Source of the DNA: Diplonema japonicum
Taxonomy: Eukaryota; Euglenozoa; Diplonemea; Diplonemida; Diplonemidae
Direction of reading: 5' to 3'
Assembly (NCBI GenBank): GCA_964019335.1
Contig: OZ025658.1
Location: 682,001 to 746,000 of the forward strand
Length of the DNA: 64,000 bases
Shown: piece after piece, positions 10,441-20,740 of the stretch
Position numbering within the stretch: position 1 is the first letter of the stretch
How the letters are laid out: every line of letters begins with the position of its first letter
The notes under the pieces: generated by a model
Told to the model about the DNA's origin: nothing
Database searches by the model: none
What the model saw: the letters and a program-made list of their open reading frames with translations, nothing else
Program-made: the position numbers and the translations under genes

Positions 10441-10505
10441 ATCCAGTTACTCTCTTTCTTTTGTGCCGGTGGAGTTTCACTCTTTTGTCTTCAATTGCAG
10501 TGAGC

Positions 10506-10547
<42 letters not shown>

Positions 10548-10684
10548 GAGAAAATAAAAAACAGCAAAATTGTTTATACTTATTTTCTTTTAGACGTGAC
10601 AAGAACTTTAAAAAAAAAAAAGAAGAAGGGGTGATGCTTTTGTTTCTTTCTTTTTCTTTCTAGCAATACGAATAGTAGTTTAGC

Positions 10685-10718
<34 letters not shown>

Positions 10719-11334
10719 CTCTTAGATTTCGTTTAGCTGGTTATTTTTTTTTTCTCGTTATTTCTGTTACCACCTCCCCACTCCGCCCCTCCTCCCAGAA
10801 TCTTTCCCCCCTCAGAATGGAAGAATTCTACAAATAAAAAAAAAAAAAAAAGAAGAAGCGTGCGTGAGAGACATAAACATGAGGACGAAAAAAAGAAAAA
10901 AGAACAAGAATAATACAAGAAGAAGAAGAAGGGAAAAAAAAAAAAAAAAAAAAAAAAACTAGCAACCGATAAGCTCTTTTCTGAGGCTTTATTTGTTTTT
11001 TTTTTTTTTAAAGATTTTGTCTCTTGAGAGCGAGTCTTGTCCCCCTTTTCTACTCCATTCCATGCTTCCTTCCTGCCCATTTCTTTTTCCCCCCCCTAAT
11101 ATCTTGTGTGAACTGTATCTCGTTTGTAACAATGTTGGCAGGTAGGAATAAAAGTCGAAGAACAAGCAATAGAGGAGGAAAGGGTGACCTCTCTCTCTCT
11201 CTCCCCCCCCCCCCTTTTTTATGTTTCCCGTTCCTTCCTGTTTGATCTCATTTTTTTTTATAGTTTTTTTATTAACCAAACAAATTCATTTCCCTTCCTT
11301 CCCCCCCAACCCCCTGTCCTCTTTGATGAGGCTT

Positions 11335-11371
<37 letters not shown>

Positions 11372-13058
11372 GGAACCCGTTCTGCTTGAGGGAAGACCCA
11401 GCGTTTTTCTTGACATTAGGGGAAAAAAAAAGAAAGAAAAAAAAGAAGAAGAAAAAAAAGGAAAAAAAAACGTGGTCCAGCTAGGTAGTTGTCATCTGGT
11501 CGTAGCCTTTTCATTTAGCTTTCATTGTCAGGCTTCCTGAGGCTAAGAATTGCTGTGTGTGCTCACCAATTTTAGTCTTACTAGAAAGCCCTCTTTGGGT
11601 ACGATGAACCCCCCCCCTTTTTTTTCTTATCTCTCGACACTCTGCGACAGCATTCCCAAGGTCCCTCCCTTCTAAGAGAGACACAAGGGACCGAAAGAAG
11701 GGGAAAAAGTTTTTTGTATATGGTAGCAGGTGGGGGTGGGGGTGGGCAGAAGAATGGAAAAAGAAAAAAAAGAAGAAGAAGAAAAAAAAATAATGATCAA
11801 AAGTTGCTTTAGTTAGTCAAGTTCTGCTCTTTTTTTTTGTTTTTTTGTTTCCTTTCCCTCCTATTTTTTTTTTTTTTTTGATATTTTCCCCATTTCGCTT
11901 TTTTTTTGATATTTTCTCTCTCCGTCGCCTCCCCCCACTTTTTTTTATATTATGAGGTTATTTTTTTATCACCCTTTTCGTCATTTTTTCTTCACTCGCT
12001 ACAAAGGGCCTTATTATATTGCATGTAATGTGGAATGAAAATCCTCATGTTTTTTTTTTTTTTTTTTTTTTTTGTTCCCTTCAAAGACATATTTTTTTTT
12101 ATAAAGAATTTTTTATAAGAATGAACCATTCATAGTAAGTTAGTACACATCGTGAACTCGGACCCATGCCGTAAAGGGGACAAAAAAAAGAAAAAAAAGG
12201 AAAAAAATAGTTATCGCCCCGAAAAACTGACCCTGGTTGTCGTCAGCTCCAAAGAAGCAGTGAGTGACTCGGGGGTAAAAAAAAAAAGGGAAAAAAAATT
12301 TTTTTTTTTTTTGGTTTATTTGTCACAAGAATTAAAAAAAAAGATGAGTTTCGACCATTTAAAAAAAAAAAAGAAAAATCGAAAAAGGGGGACAAATCCG
12401 TATTTACGGGGGGGAAGGATATTATGAACAAAAGAATACGTAAAAAAAAAAAAGATTTTTTTTTTTATACAATGAATTGAAATTGTCACTTGCATTATCA
12501 ACGAAGAAGAAGAAGAAAAATGAAAAACTGCCAACTCTTTCTTCTTTTCTTTTCCAACATAGGTACTATATTGGGAGGAGAAAAATGAAAGAGCGGGAGA
12601 CCGGCAGGGACTAGTCCTTTCCCCCCCCCTCTTCCCTTCCCCCAAACTTACTGGAAAAAAAATGAAAAAAAGAAACCCCTGTTCGCACACCTTTCCTGTT
12701 GCAAAGAAAGATGACAAAAGAAGAAGAAAAAAACAGAAGAAAAAAAAAAACTCTAACCATGACATTTTTTTTTTTTTTTTTTCCCTCGAAATCTTATTCA
12801 AACCCCATGAAAAAGAAAAAAAAGGGGGGGGGGAGGGGAGGAACAACGAAAAAAAGGAAATACCTAAAACAGAATAGTAGAGGACAACAAAAAAAAAGGA
12901 AAAAAAAAAGGGGGAGAACAAAAAAGATCCCCCTCTCCCTCCCCCCCTTTCATATTTTTTTTTTTTCCTCACAAAAAAAAAAAAAAACACCAAACTTCCG
13001 AACCGTCTTTATCATGTCAAAAGAAAAAAGGGAGGAGGAGGGGGAGTCAAAAAAAAAA

Positions 13059-13847
13059 ATGACGACAAAAAATAACATGAAATTAGTACTAGACTTGGAC
13101 AATTGTATGTACCGACGTTCATCGGGAATTGCACATCAGATGGGAGAAAACATTGAAGCATGGGGTGTCAACGAACTCGGCCTGTCGCCTTCAGATGCTT
13201 CCGAAACTTCCTCATGGGGCTATCACACCCACGGCCTGGCCTTGGCAGGGTACGTCCTGAAGGCAGGAATGGACACCATGCTAGGGTACCTGGACTATAT
13301 ACACTTCAACAAGATGGAACATTCCAAGAAGATTGAAAAGGATGATGTCTTGGTGGATGGAGTCCGAAGGGTAACAAGAACAACCAGCGTGTACATCTTA
13401 ACAAATGGGACGAAGAAACACGCAAAGGCCTGTCTTGGTGCTTTGGGTTTTTCCGAGGCAGATTTCGTCGACAAAGAATTGATCTCGTGCCACGAGCAAT
13501 GGGGTCTCCCTGCCGGTCATGCAGCCCCTCCCCCTGAATGGATCAACAAGCCTTCTCAAGCCGCTTACCGCACTACTGAAAACATTCTTTTCTCCCGTCC
13601 CAGAGACCCGGTGTGTGAAGGTGTCTTGTTCTGCGATGACAGTTACCCGAACCTCAAGGAGCCGCACAACATGGGTTGGGTGACCGTGTGGGTTTGCGAG
13701 AGTCTCGAAATCGAGGATGACAGCGACGCGGCCAAGGGGTACCTATCCTCGCCCCCAGACCGCTCGTATGCCACCTACGTGGTGGGCAACATCCGTAGCA
13801 TTTTTAAAATTCCGGAGGTAGCGAGGATGATGGAGAAAGAGGGGTGA
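13059..13847 (+). CDS. HAD-superfamily pyrimidine 5'-nucleotidase-like hydrolase
   Basis: 262 residues. HAD motif I is DLDNCMY right after the start, motif II is in ILTNG, the motif III Lys is in the NKPSQAAY region and motif IV is FCDDSYPN. The cap (YHTHGLALAGYV) and overall order match the SDT1/PHM8 pyrimidine 5'-nucleotidase group, which dephosphorylates UMP/CMP or related monophosphates in the cytosol. Start choice: an in-frame ATG at 13014 adds 15 charged residues, but the first AG after the pyrimidine tract (about 12930-12972) lies downstream of it. A trans-spliced mRNA would then begin after 13014, making the ATG at 13059, itself behind an A-run, the start. The motif I residue after DLDN is Cys where most members have Thr. 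Confidence 0.8.
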   Translation: MTTKNNMKLVLDLDNCMYRRSSGIAHQMGENIEAWGVNELGLSPSDASETSSWGYHTHGLALAGYVLKAGMDTMLGYLDYIHFNKMEHSKKIEKDDVLVDGVRRVTRTTSVYILTNGTKKHAKACLGALGFSEADFVDKELISCHEQWGLPAGHAAPPPEWINKPSQAAYRTTENILFSRPRDPVCEGVLFCDDSYPNLKEPHNMGWVTVWVCESLEIEDDSDAAKGYLSSPPDRSYATYVVGNIRSIFKIPEVARMMEKEG

Positions 13848-13981
13848 AGACAAAACAAACGACGGGGGGGGGGGGGGGGGGGAAGGTTTAATTGTTGTTA
13901 TTTCCGACCCCGTTTTTTTCTCACTTCGAAAAACCGGCACAATCAAAAAAAAAAAGGAAAGGAAAAAAAAAAAAAAAAAAA

Positions 13982-14641
13982 ATGTCGAACTCCCACTCCC
14001 CAAGCCCTCGCAGAGCAGATGGTTTGAGCCTTTCAGTGCAGGGATTCTCTGATGAGAAAATGAGGTGTCAGGTGGAGAAGAGGTCGACGCCTCGGTGGGA
14101 GGACAGGGTCCAGCCAAGGGTGAACGAGCACCCTTACAGAGACGAGGACAGTCCGAGAGAGCAAAATGTACCAAGGGAGGGCAGCCCGAACTTCTCTTTG
14201 GAGAGCATGAGGTCGGTGAGGAAATACCACAACACCGGTGTGAGATGTAAGGATCTGGGGCCTGTGGTGGTGGAAGAAGAGAGACAGTCTTCCCCTGACG
14301 GTTCCGGTGTGCAGTTGCTCAAAAGCAACCAGCACCTTAGCCACCAGAAGAAATACCAACGTATAGGCCTTCAGTCCTCTCCCCAATGGGTCGCAGGCAT
14401 AGAACCAGAGGTGGTCACTCACCACTACGATGGTTGCCCTGAGGCTCCGAACTATTCTCAAAAAACTTTCGCTAGTTCTAAAAAATACCACCAGACCCCT
14501 CACAAAGCTTCCCCCCGTAGGGAAAGGTCCCCTCAGGTCTCTTACAAGCCTTCGTCAACTGTTTCCAACAAAATGTTCGCTGTGGAGAAGGCGATGTGCC
14601 AGGTTAGTGTGACCAACCATGGGAGGGAAGTACTTTTGTGA
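13982..14641 (+). CDS. Uncharacterised protein with degenerate KYHxT/SP repeats
   Basis: 219 residues, not recognised. The ATG directly follows a 20-nt A-run. The protein is hydrophilic and Ser/Pro/Arg-rich. It is made of about four to five loose repeats of 35-45 residues, each with a Lys/Tyr/His core (RKYHNTG, KKYQRIG, KKYHQTP, and more diverged EKMRCQV and EKAMCQV) followed by an SP..W/R segment. No signal peptide or membrane helix. The multiple SP and RSP sites look like targets of proline-directed kinases. It might be a cytoskeletal repeat protein. Confidence 0.65.
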   Translation: MSNSHSPSPRRADGLSLSVQGFSDEKMRCQVEKRSTPRWEDRVQPRVNEHPYRDEDSPREQNVPREGSPNFSLESMRSVRKYHNTGVRCKDLGPVVVEEERQSSPDGSGVQLLKSNQHLSHQKKYQRIGLQSSPQWVAGIEPEVVTHHYDGCPEAPNYSQKTFASSKKYHQTPHKASPRRERSPQVSYKPSSTVSNKMFAVEKAMCQVSVTNHGREVLL

Positions 14642-14819
14642 GAGGGAAAAAAAAAAAAAAAAGAGAGAAAATTTATTTTGTGTAAAAAAAAAAGTTTTCA
14701 TAATGCACCTTCTTCTTTTTATTTATTTTTATTGTACCATGTTGCCGCGTTACCTCCCAACCTCCCCTGGGGGGGGGGGGGGGGGGACAATCTTTACTTG
14801 TATGTTTTTTTTTCTTTTA

Positions 14820-14929
14820 TTTTCTTACCCTTTTACTTTTTTTGTTTTGTTTTTTCCCTCCCCTTGTGTCTTTCTTCTTCCTTTCCTTCCCCCCTTTTTA
14901 TTATCCTCCCATCGTTTGAGCAACAACAG
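14820..14929 (+). promoter_or_regulatory. Strong polypyrimidine tract and trans-splice acceptor
   Basis: About 90 nt of nearly pure C/T, then CAACAACAG with AG at 14928-14929, 22 nt before the ATG at 14952. This is the textbook arrangement for an SL acceptor. The short leader is almost all A. Confidence 0.6.
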
Positions 14930-14951
14930 GAAAAAAAAAAAAAAAAAAGAA

Positions 14952-17407
14952 ATGCTGCAGAATAAGGACAGGATCAAAGGCTACGATGCTGTGGGTGTGG
15001 TGCTGACGTGGGCAAAGCAGTGCTTCCCAGAGGTGGAGGACAGTGTTCTAGAAGCCACATTCAGGGAGGCGGGGGACGAGGAAGTGGAGTGGTACCGGCT
15101 GCTGTGCAAAGAAACAGGAAGGGTGATCGAGGGAGAAAAAAAAGAGACGAAAAAGAAACCCCCCGTGGCCCCCGTCCCTATACCAACACCGCCCATGCCC
15201 GAGGACGAACAAAGCAGAAAAATGCAGGAAGAAATCGAATTTTTGAAGTTCCAAAGCGAAATGGAGCAACAATTAGGCAACGAGGCCGCCCGCGACGAAA
15301 GGAAAGCCCTGTCCCAACTAGAACACCTCGCGGAAAGAGACGCTGAGGCATACGGCCACAACATGTTTGGAATAGAAGAACTGGACCTTGTAAGAAACAG
15401 CATAGAAGAGCCTCCTGGATTCGAACTATCAGAAGATATGATAGTAACAGAGGTACTTGCCGACAGCCCAGCACATCACGCCGGGCTTGCAAATTTCATT
15501 GGGTACCGGTTGCTCACTGCTAACGGTCAGCCGTTGGACACAAGGGAGTGTTTGTACCCGTTCTGGGCTATGGAGAGATTCACATTAGGGCTTTTTAACG
15601 ATGAATGCCCGGTGCCCCCGTCGCCGCCCCCGCCCCCACCCCCACCAAAAATGCCCGACGTGCCCATAATCCAGTATACAAACAAACCTTTTGAAGACGG
15701 CAAGGTCCCGCTTTCCTTGATACCAGGCTACGTGTTCGCACGGGGTTTCGGTTCATCGCTACGATTCGCAGAGCAAGTTGTTGAAGGTGTCGCACCACCG
15801 TCGATCGATCAGATCAGAGTTCTACCCGTATCGCAGTATCCTACAGGCGCGGTTCTTGTCAAGATGGGAACGGAAACCGATGCTGAGGTCCTTGCCAAGG
15901 CACTGCACAAATCACAGGTTGGTTCAAATGACGTAGTGCGAGCATTCATGGTCTGGGAGTCCCGAGGAACACCGGATCCCAAGGATATTGTCGAAGAAGT
16001 TGCCGGCCATGTCATCAACATTACAAACGTGGTGAATGCAACGCCGAAGCACCACCCGCAGGTCCGCGAGCTTGAAGCATGGGTACCGCCCACGGACCTT
16101 GAAGGTGTTTCATTGGAAACCGAAACACAACATCAACCCACACAAGAATGGGACCAATTCACCGCTAACGAAGCGTTGGGTGTGAAGCCCACAACCTTCA
16201 CAGACAACTATTACAGTACAAAGCTAGACACGGCGAATTTAACAGAAGAGCAACGGGAGAAAGCGTTGCAGCTTGCGGCGCAGATCGGGGATTCCACCAA
16301 CGATTCCATCCAAATGGGCCTCTCCGAGGAGGACATGCACTCCGCAGTCCTGCGAGCGGACACCAATGTGAAGTACCAACGGACGTCGGAGTACCTTTTA
16401 ATATCAGGGCTGAAGGGAGCGAACATTGGAATGCTCTACGACATGGCGCAGAGCTTCAACGGAGCACAGGAGACAAAGATGCTGGACCAGCAAGGTGCTA
16501 CCACGCAAACTGGCGTTTTGAAGATGACAAGCAAGCTCGATGCTGAAGACTTCTTCCTCTCCGAGATGAACGGTGCTGCCTACGATGACACCGATGACAG
16601 AATTGAACTGAAATATCTTTTCCCACGCCAGTCGGACGACACCACTTCAGAGACGATTGCTGTTCTCGGTGGTGTGCAGCTTACGTTCACCGCACCAAAA
16701 GTCGTGCTTCGAGAATTAAAAGCATGGAGCGGATCCAACGGAGCGAAACCAGGAGAATGCCTGGACGACAACGGAGCCATCGGAGAGTGGGACCAGTTCG
16801 AAGCAAACAGGAAGCTCGGGATGAAGGAGAGCACCTACAATGAAAATCTCTACACCACTGACCTCGCTCCTGTGTCAATCGAAAAACAGCGAGATGCAGA
16901 AAGGCTTGCTACGGAGATAGGTTTATCTACGCAAGATTCTCTTCTCCCTGCTGATGGGGAAGGCGATGGTGATGATGAGGAAGCCCGGCATTCTTCAGTG
17001 AACCCGGGTATTATACCTGTACGCCCGCCTGTGGACACCGCACCGACGGTCACGATGTTCTTCAGGGGGTTCGGGGGGTTGACGAAGAGCGAGCTTGCTC
17101 AGTTGTTCCAGGCGCTGGACGCCACCCCTATCCACTTTGAAATCCTCCCCCAGTACCGCCACCCCCCCGGTGCCGCCATTGCACGGTTCAAAAAAGAGGA
17201 CGCTGTAAAGGCCATGACCCTGGACGGGACGTCCGTGGGCCCCTCCATCCTCATTGCTAAAATTGTATTCCCAACAAAGTATGGAGAGAGAGGGGGAAAT
17301 AATAATAAAAGAAAAAAAAAAAAAAAAAAAAAAAAAACAGAACTGTTGACCCGAACGCGTTTATCGAAGAATTTGAAGGAGAGATGTTGGACTTGACCCA
17401 TGTTTAA
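14952..17407 (+). CDS. PDZ-RRM-LsmAD multidomain protein (ataxin-2/PBP1-related), one intron
   Basis: 797 residues after splicing. Modules in order: an N-terminal helical segment with a CUE/UBA-like FPEVEDSVLE (about 15-55); Pro-rich linker and charged coiled coil (75-140); a PDZ-like fold (about 160-200, ending in the NGQPLDT type turn); poly-Pro; an RRM-like domain (259-345); LsmAD domain 1 (about 373-447, EWDQFTANEALGV and YYSTKLD); RRM-like 2 (about 480-560); LsmAD 2 (586-657, EWDQFEANRKLGM and LYTTDL); RRM-like 3 (700-773). LsmAD is the signature of ataxin-2/PBP1 proteins, which control mRNA stability and stress granules, but no Lsm domain is visible here and LsmAD is doubled. The intron at 17279-17340 replaces a poly-Lys tail with an acidic C-terminus ending LDLTHV. 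RNA regulation is inferred. Confidence 0.8.
17279..17340 (+). other. Spliceosomal intron, 62 nt, purine-only body
   Basis: GTATGG...ACAG with a G/A-rich body and a 27-nt A-run before ACAG. Splicing (phase 2) restores an acidic 22-residue end (DPNAFIEEFEGEM region) in place of poly-Lys. Confidence 0.75.
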
Positions 17408-17598
17408 AAAAAAAAACTGGAAGAACGGGGGGGGGGAGAAAAAAGAGTAAGTGTTTTTTTTTTTTGAAATTTTTTTGTAGTGTCCATTTTTGATTTCTTT
17501 TTGTCAAAAAAAAAGAAGGAAAAAAAGAAGAAAAAAACAGGTGGGAGAGGGTGAGGAGGGAGAAGAGGGAGGGAAGGGGGGGGTGAAACAAAGACTAC

Positions 17599-18216
17599 AT
17601 GGCAACCCCTGGTCAAGAATGCATCCGTAGATTAAGCAAGGACTACATCATGGTGAAGAAGAACCCACCGCCATTTGTCACAGCCCACCCCGACCATTCC
17701 AACCTTTTACTGTGGCATTACACCGTTGAAGGCCCCCCAGGAACGCCTTATGAAGGCGGACTGTATCATGGAAAGCTAGAATTCCCAGCGGACTTTCCAT
17801 TTAACCCGCCGAGCGTTTACATGTTTACACCAAACGGGAGGTTCAAGACAGGGCAGAGACTGTGCTTCAGCATGAGCGACTTCCACCCTAAAGAGTGGAA
17901 CCCCATGTGGAGTGTGAGTAGCATCCTTACAGGTCTACTCTCGTTCATGTTGGAAGAACATGAGACATATGGTTCTATAAAATCGACAATAGAAGAGAAA
18001 CGGGCTTTTGCCGTGGCTTCGCATGAGTTTAACGTGCTGAACCCGGTGTGGGCGGATCTCTTTCCCGAGCACGCGTCGGCTTGCAGAAAATCGGAGGAGA
18101 ACAAGAAGAACCTTGTTCCGCAACCCCCGGCTGCGCTCACAAACGGCGGCCCCGCACCCACATCTTCTAGCGATTTCTTGAATATGTTGGTTGTGATGGT
18201 GTTGTGCGTGGTGACG

Positions 18217-18222
<6 letters not shown>
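17599..18222 (+). CDS. UBE2J2/Ubc6-type ubiquitin-conjugating enzyme E2
   Basis: 207 residues. The E2 core spans about 8-160, with the catalytic cysteine at C89 in RLCFSMSDFHPKEWNP, the layout of UBE2J2/Ubc6 in which the usual HPN is replaced by PNGRF. A low-complexity Pro/Ser linker and a C-terminal hydrophobic tail (FLNMLVVMVLCVVTV) follow. In the family this tail anchors the enzyme in the ER membrane, active site facing the cytosol, for ER-associated degradation with membrane E3 ligases. The tail runs to the last residue, so it is a tail-anchored protein with no lumenal domain. The ATG lies about 130 nt after an A/G-rich stretch; the upstream acceptor is unclear. Confidence 0.92.
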
Positions 18223-18257
<35 letters not shown>

Positions 18258-18668
18258 AAATTAACTCGGCAGGGGTACGTATTGTTGAAGATTTGAAGGA
18301 AGAAAAAAAAAAATGAGGGGGAAAAAAAAACTTGCGATTTTTTCCAGATAAGGCGCCTTGTCCCCTCTTTTTTTTTTTTAAAAAGAAGTTTGTGCCAGTT
18401 ATGGTATGAATATAGGGAGGGAGAGAGAGAGAGAGCAAAAGAAGAGAGGGAAAAAAAAAAAGAAAACAAAAAAAGGAGGGGGGGAGGGAGAGGCCGTTTT
18501 TATTTATTTATTTTTATTATTCTCTCCTGAACAAGAATCTTTTTTTTTTTCCCATGCAGACCCCAATTGCAACAAACAAAAGCAAAAAAAAGGAGGGGGA
18601 GAGGGGGGGGAGGAGAGGAGGAGGGGGAAAGAGAGAGAGAGGAGACGGTTGGGGGAAGGAAAAAAAAA
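18223..18668. other. Spacer and purine-rich 5' leader with acceptor at 18558-18559
   Basis: A T-run directly after the E2 stop, then A/G-rich DNA. TTTTTTTTTTCCCATGCAG ends at 18559 and is a likely acceptor. The following 109 nt to the ATG at 18669 are almost pure purine, including GA-repeat stretches. Confidence 0.5.
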
Positions 18669-19199
18669 ATGTCTATAACAGTGGACGACCTTCCAATTAC
18701 ACCGAAGAGCAATGGCGAGGGGGAAAAAAAAGTGAAGTCTTCTGCAGCCCTCATCCCCTGCAGATTCTATGCATCTGAAGGAAACTGCGCAAACGGTGAC
18801 GCTTGTCGCTTTAAACACGGAAACGAAAGAGAAGTGTGGACGGAGCGACCAGTAGTAGATGTAAGTGGCGGCCTCATCATGGCAACTGAATCCAAGCTCC
18901 AGGACTCAGAACCAAGCACCGAAGTGCCAAGTGAAGGCCCCGAAGCTGCTCCGGCGTGCATATCCATTTCCACAGTAGGAGCAAGTAAAGGTGCCTTGCC
19001 CTCGTTCGCTGCCGAGTTCAAGGGTGAGGCGGACGAGGAAAAAAGAAGTCATCTTAAAATACAAACGTCGAACCTCGCTGACAGAGGGAGCGGAGAAGTT
19101 GGTCAGCATTCTTCAATAAGGCAGCCCCCTCCTACTGGGCACGTGGACCGTGTGCCCACTTCGTGCCCGTCCCCTTTGAAAAGAGGTATGGAAAGGTAG
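18669..19199 (+). CDS. CCCH zinc-finger protein
   Basis: 176 residues. One CCCH finger sits near residues 31-52 with C-x8-C-x5-C-x3-H spacing (CRFYASEGNC, then ANGDAC, then RFKH), the RNA-binding type. The rest is Ser/Glu/Pro-rich and probably disordered. Small single-finger CCCH proteins of this kind are common post-transcriptional regulators in trypanosomatids, where they control mRNA decay or translation, which fits a genome without gene-by-gene promoters. The start follows a poly-A end of the leader. Target RNAs cannot be inferred. Confidence 0.82.
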   Translation: MSITVDDLPITPKSNGEGEKKVKSSAALIPCRFYASEGNCANGDACRFKHGNEREVWTERPVVDVSGGLIMATESKLQDSEPSTEVPSEGPEAAPACISISTVGASKGALPSFAAEFKGEADEEKRSHLKIQTSNLADRGSGEVGQHSSIRQPPPTGHVDRVPTSCPSPLKRGMER

Positions 19200-19210
19200 G
19201 GGGAAAAAAA

Positions 19211-19244
<34 letters not shown>

Positions 19245-19350
19245 ATACGTATGAGACTTGTTATGCCTCGTTACAGCAGGTCATTTCTAATTATAAATAG
19301 TGAGGGCTTTTTTTCACAGGGCGCCGCCAACACCGGTCTCCTTTAACTCA

Positions 19351-19400
<50 letters not shown>

Positions 19401-20449
19401 GTGTGTGCGCGTGTTTATGTGTGTGGTGTGTTTCCCCTTCCTCCCATAACCCCCTTTTTTTTTGATTTCTAAGTGGGTTTTTTTTTTTTTTGATTTCTTG
19501 GGGAACGGGGATAATATTTTAAGCATTGAGAAAAAGCATAGCCTCCCCCCCCTTTTTTTTTCTTTTTTCTGTTCACCCTGGTAATGTTTCCACTTCCCAT
19601 TCTCCTTCCTTACCCCTCTTGCCCCTTTGAGGTAGGTCTCTCCCTCCCCGTTGGTTGACAAAATAGGGAAAGAAAAAAAAATAAGGGGGATGATCGGTTG
19701 CAATATCTTTCCCCGGAAAACGATCCATTTCCCGCTCTCCGTTCTTTTGTTTCAGAACCCCCCTGCTGGAGCCTCTCGAGGCTTTAAAGAGAAAAGGGGA
19801 GAAGAAAAAAGAAATAGGTGAATATTAGTTTTAGGGGGGAAAAAAAAGTCAAAAAAAAAAAACATATATTTATAGCTCCGCACCCGCAGAGGCAAACCAT
19901 AGATTTAATTTTTTGTTTTGCTTTTTGTTTTATTTTAACAATTCAGTATTGTCGATGAAGAACTAGTTGATGGCAGCGTAATGAGCTATTTTATTAGGTA
20001 AAACTCCGCTCGTGCGCACAAACAAATGAAGCGTCAAACTAGTTTTTTTTTTTTTTTTGTTTTTTTTGGGGCTATGTCCTTCCCCCATTCCTTTTGTTCC
20101 AACCCCCCCCCCCCCCCCCCCCCTCCCCCCTAAAACAAGCTACAAAGTTTTTTTTTGCCGAGAAAAAAAAAAAGGGGGACCCCCACCGATTCTTTTTTTT
20201 TTTTGCCTTTTAAAAAAAACCCCCCAAAAAACGTAATTGGGCTGTGTGATTTTTTGTCCCCTTCTTTTTTTCTATTTTATTTTGTTTTTGATCTGGCACA
20301 CGTGGGAGCTAGGGGAAGGGTACCGAAGAAGGTACACTCTGCGATCCATCGGGTGGAAAAACGAGAAAGATGCTGTGTCGATCCTTGAGGCAAACGCCCA
20401 GTCCTCAAGCTTTTCCAAAAAAAAAAAAAGAAAAAATATCCGAATAGAA

Positions 20450-20486
<37 letters not shown>

Positions 20487-20490
20487 AAAA
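19200..20490. other. 1.3-kb gene-free spacer
   Basis: A-run after the stop, a 32-bp repeat at 19319-19350, an AT dinucleotide microsatellite (about 19350-19373), a long T-run, a GT-rich patch, C-runs near 20102-20122 and an A-run before the next start. No credible coding sequence beyond the short gene that follows. Confidence 0.55.
19319..19350 (+). repeat. 32-bp dispersed repeat, copy 1
   Basis: GGGCGCCGCCAACACCGG followed by TCTCCTTTAACTCA. It matches 35758-35789 with three substitutions. AT-rich simple sequence follows. Confidence 0.5.
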
Positions 20491-20670
20491 ATGGGTTCTT
20501 GTTGTAGCTCAGAAAGCAGCCCGCCTGCAAAGAGAAAAGATGAACCTGCAAAATATAGAGAAGGAGGGGAAGGAAAGGAGGGACAACCCAAGACGCGACA
20601 GATGTCATATGAGGGCAGCTTCGACTGGCGCACGGAAGACGTCAAGGTGAAAGAGAAAAAAGAGGAGTGA
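20491..20670 (+). CDS. 59-residue protein with dual acylation motif (MGSCCSS)
   Basis: Short ORF with an ATG immediately after an A-run (ATTAAAAATG), as at neighbouring genes, and a TGA at 20668. The N-terminus M-G-S-C-C-S-S fits N-myristoylation at Gly2 (Ser6 present) with Cys4/Cys5 as palmitoylation sites, the signal for attachment to the plasma or flagellar membrane. The rest is hydrophilic, rich in Lys/Glu/Gly, with a SYEGSFDWR segment, and ends EKKEE. Codon composition resembles that of the neighbours rather than the spacer. No family was recognised. Small dually acylated proteins are common on kinetoplastid flagellar membranes, so that location is possible but inferred. Confidence 0.6.
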   Translation: MGSCCSSESSPPAKRKDEPAKYREGGEGKEGQPKTRQMSYEGSFDWRTEDVKVKEKKEE

Positions 20671-20740
20671 AAAAAAATTTTTTTTTCTTTTTTTTTTTTT
20701 CTTCAAAATCAAAAACCTTGTAGGGCAAAAAAAAAAAAAA

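Larger units (their letters stand above)
9601..13013. other. 3.4-kb gene-free homopolymer-rich spacer
   Basis: Long A, T, C and G runs with short mixed patches. Open frames here are low-complexity artefacts. It contains two copies (9735-9840, 10349-10440) of a dispersed repeat and a polypyrimidine-rich stretch before the next gene (about 12930-12970). Nothing else is supportable. Confidence 0.6.

Noticed and set aside
10081-10503. 140-codon frame after an A-run
   Set aside because: The A-run-ATG context is attractive, but the product is Phe/Pro/Leu low complexity and overlaps a dispersed repeat.
12316-12993. 225-codon antisense frame
   Set aside because: Poly-Phe/Ser from purine-rich leader DNA of the nucleotidase gene.
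13014-13058. Earlier start of the nucleotidase gene
   Set aside because: It lies upstream of the first AG after the pyrimidine tract, so a trans-spliced mRNA would lack it. The added residues are only charged low complexity.
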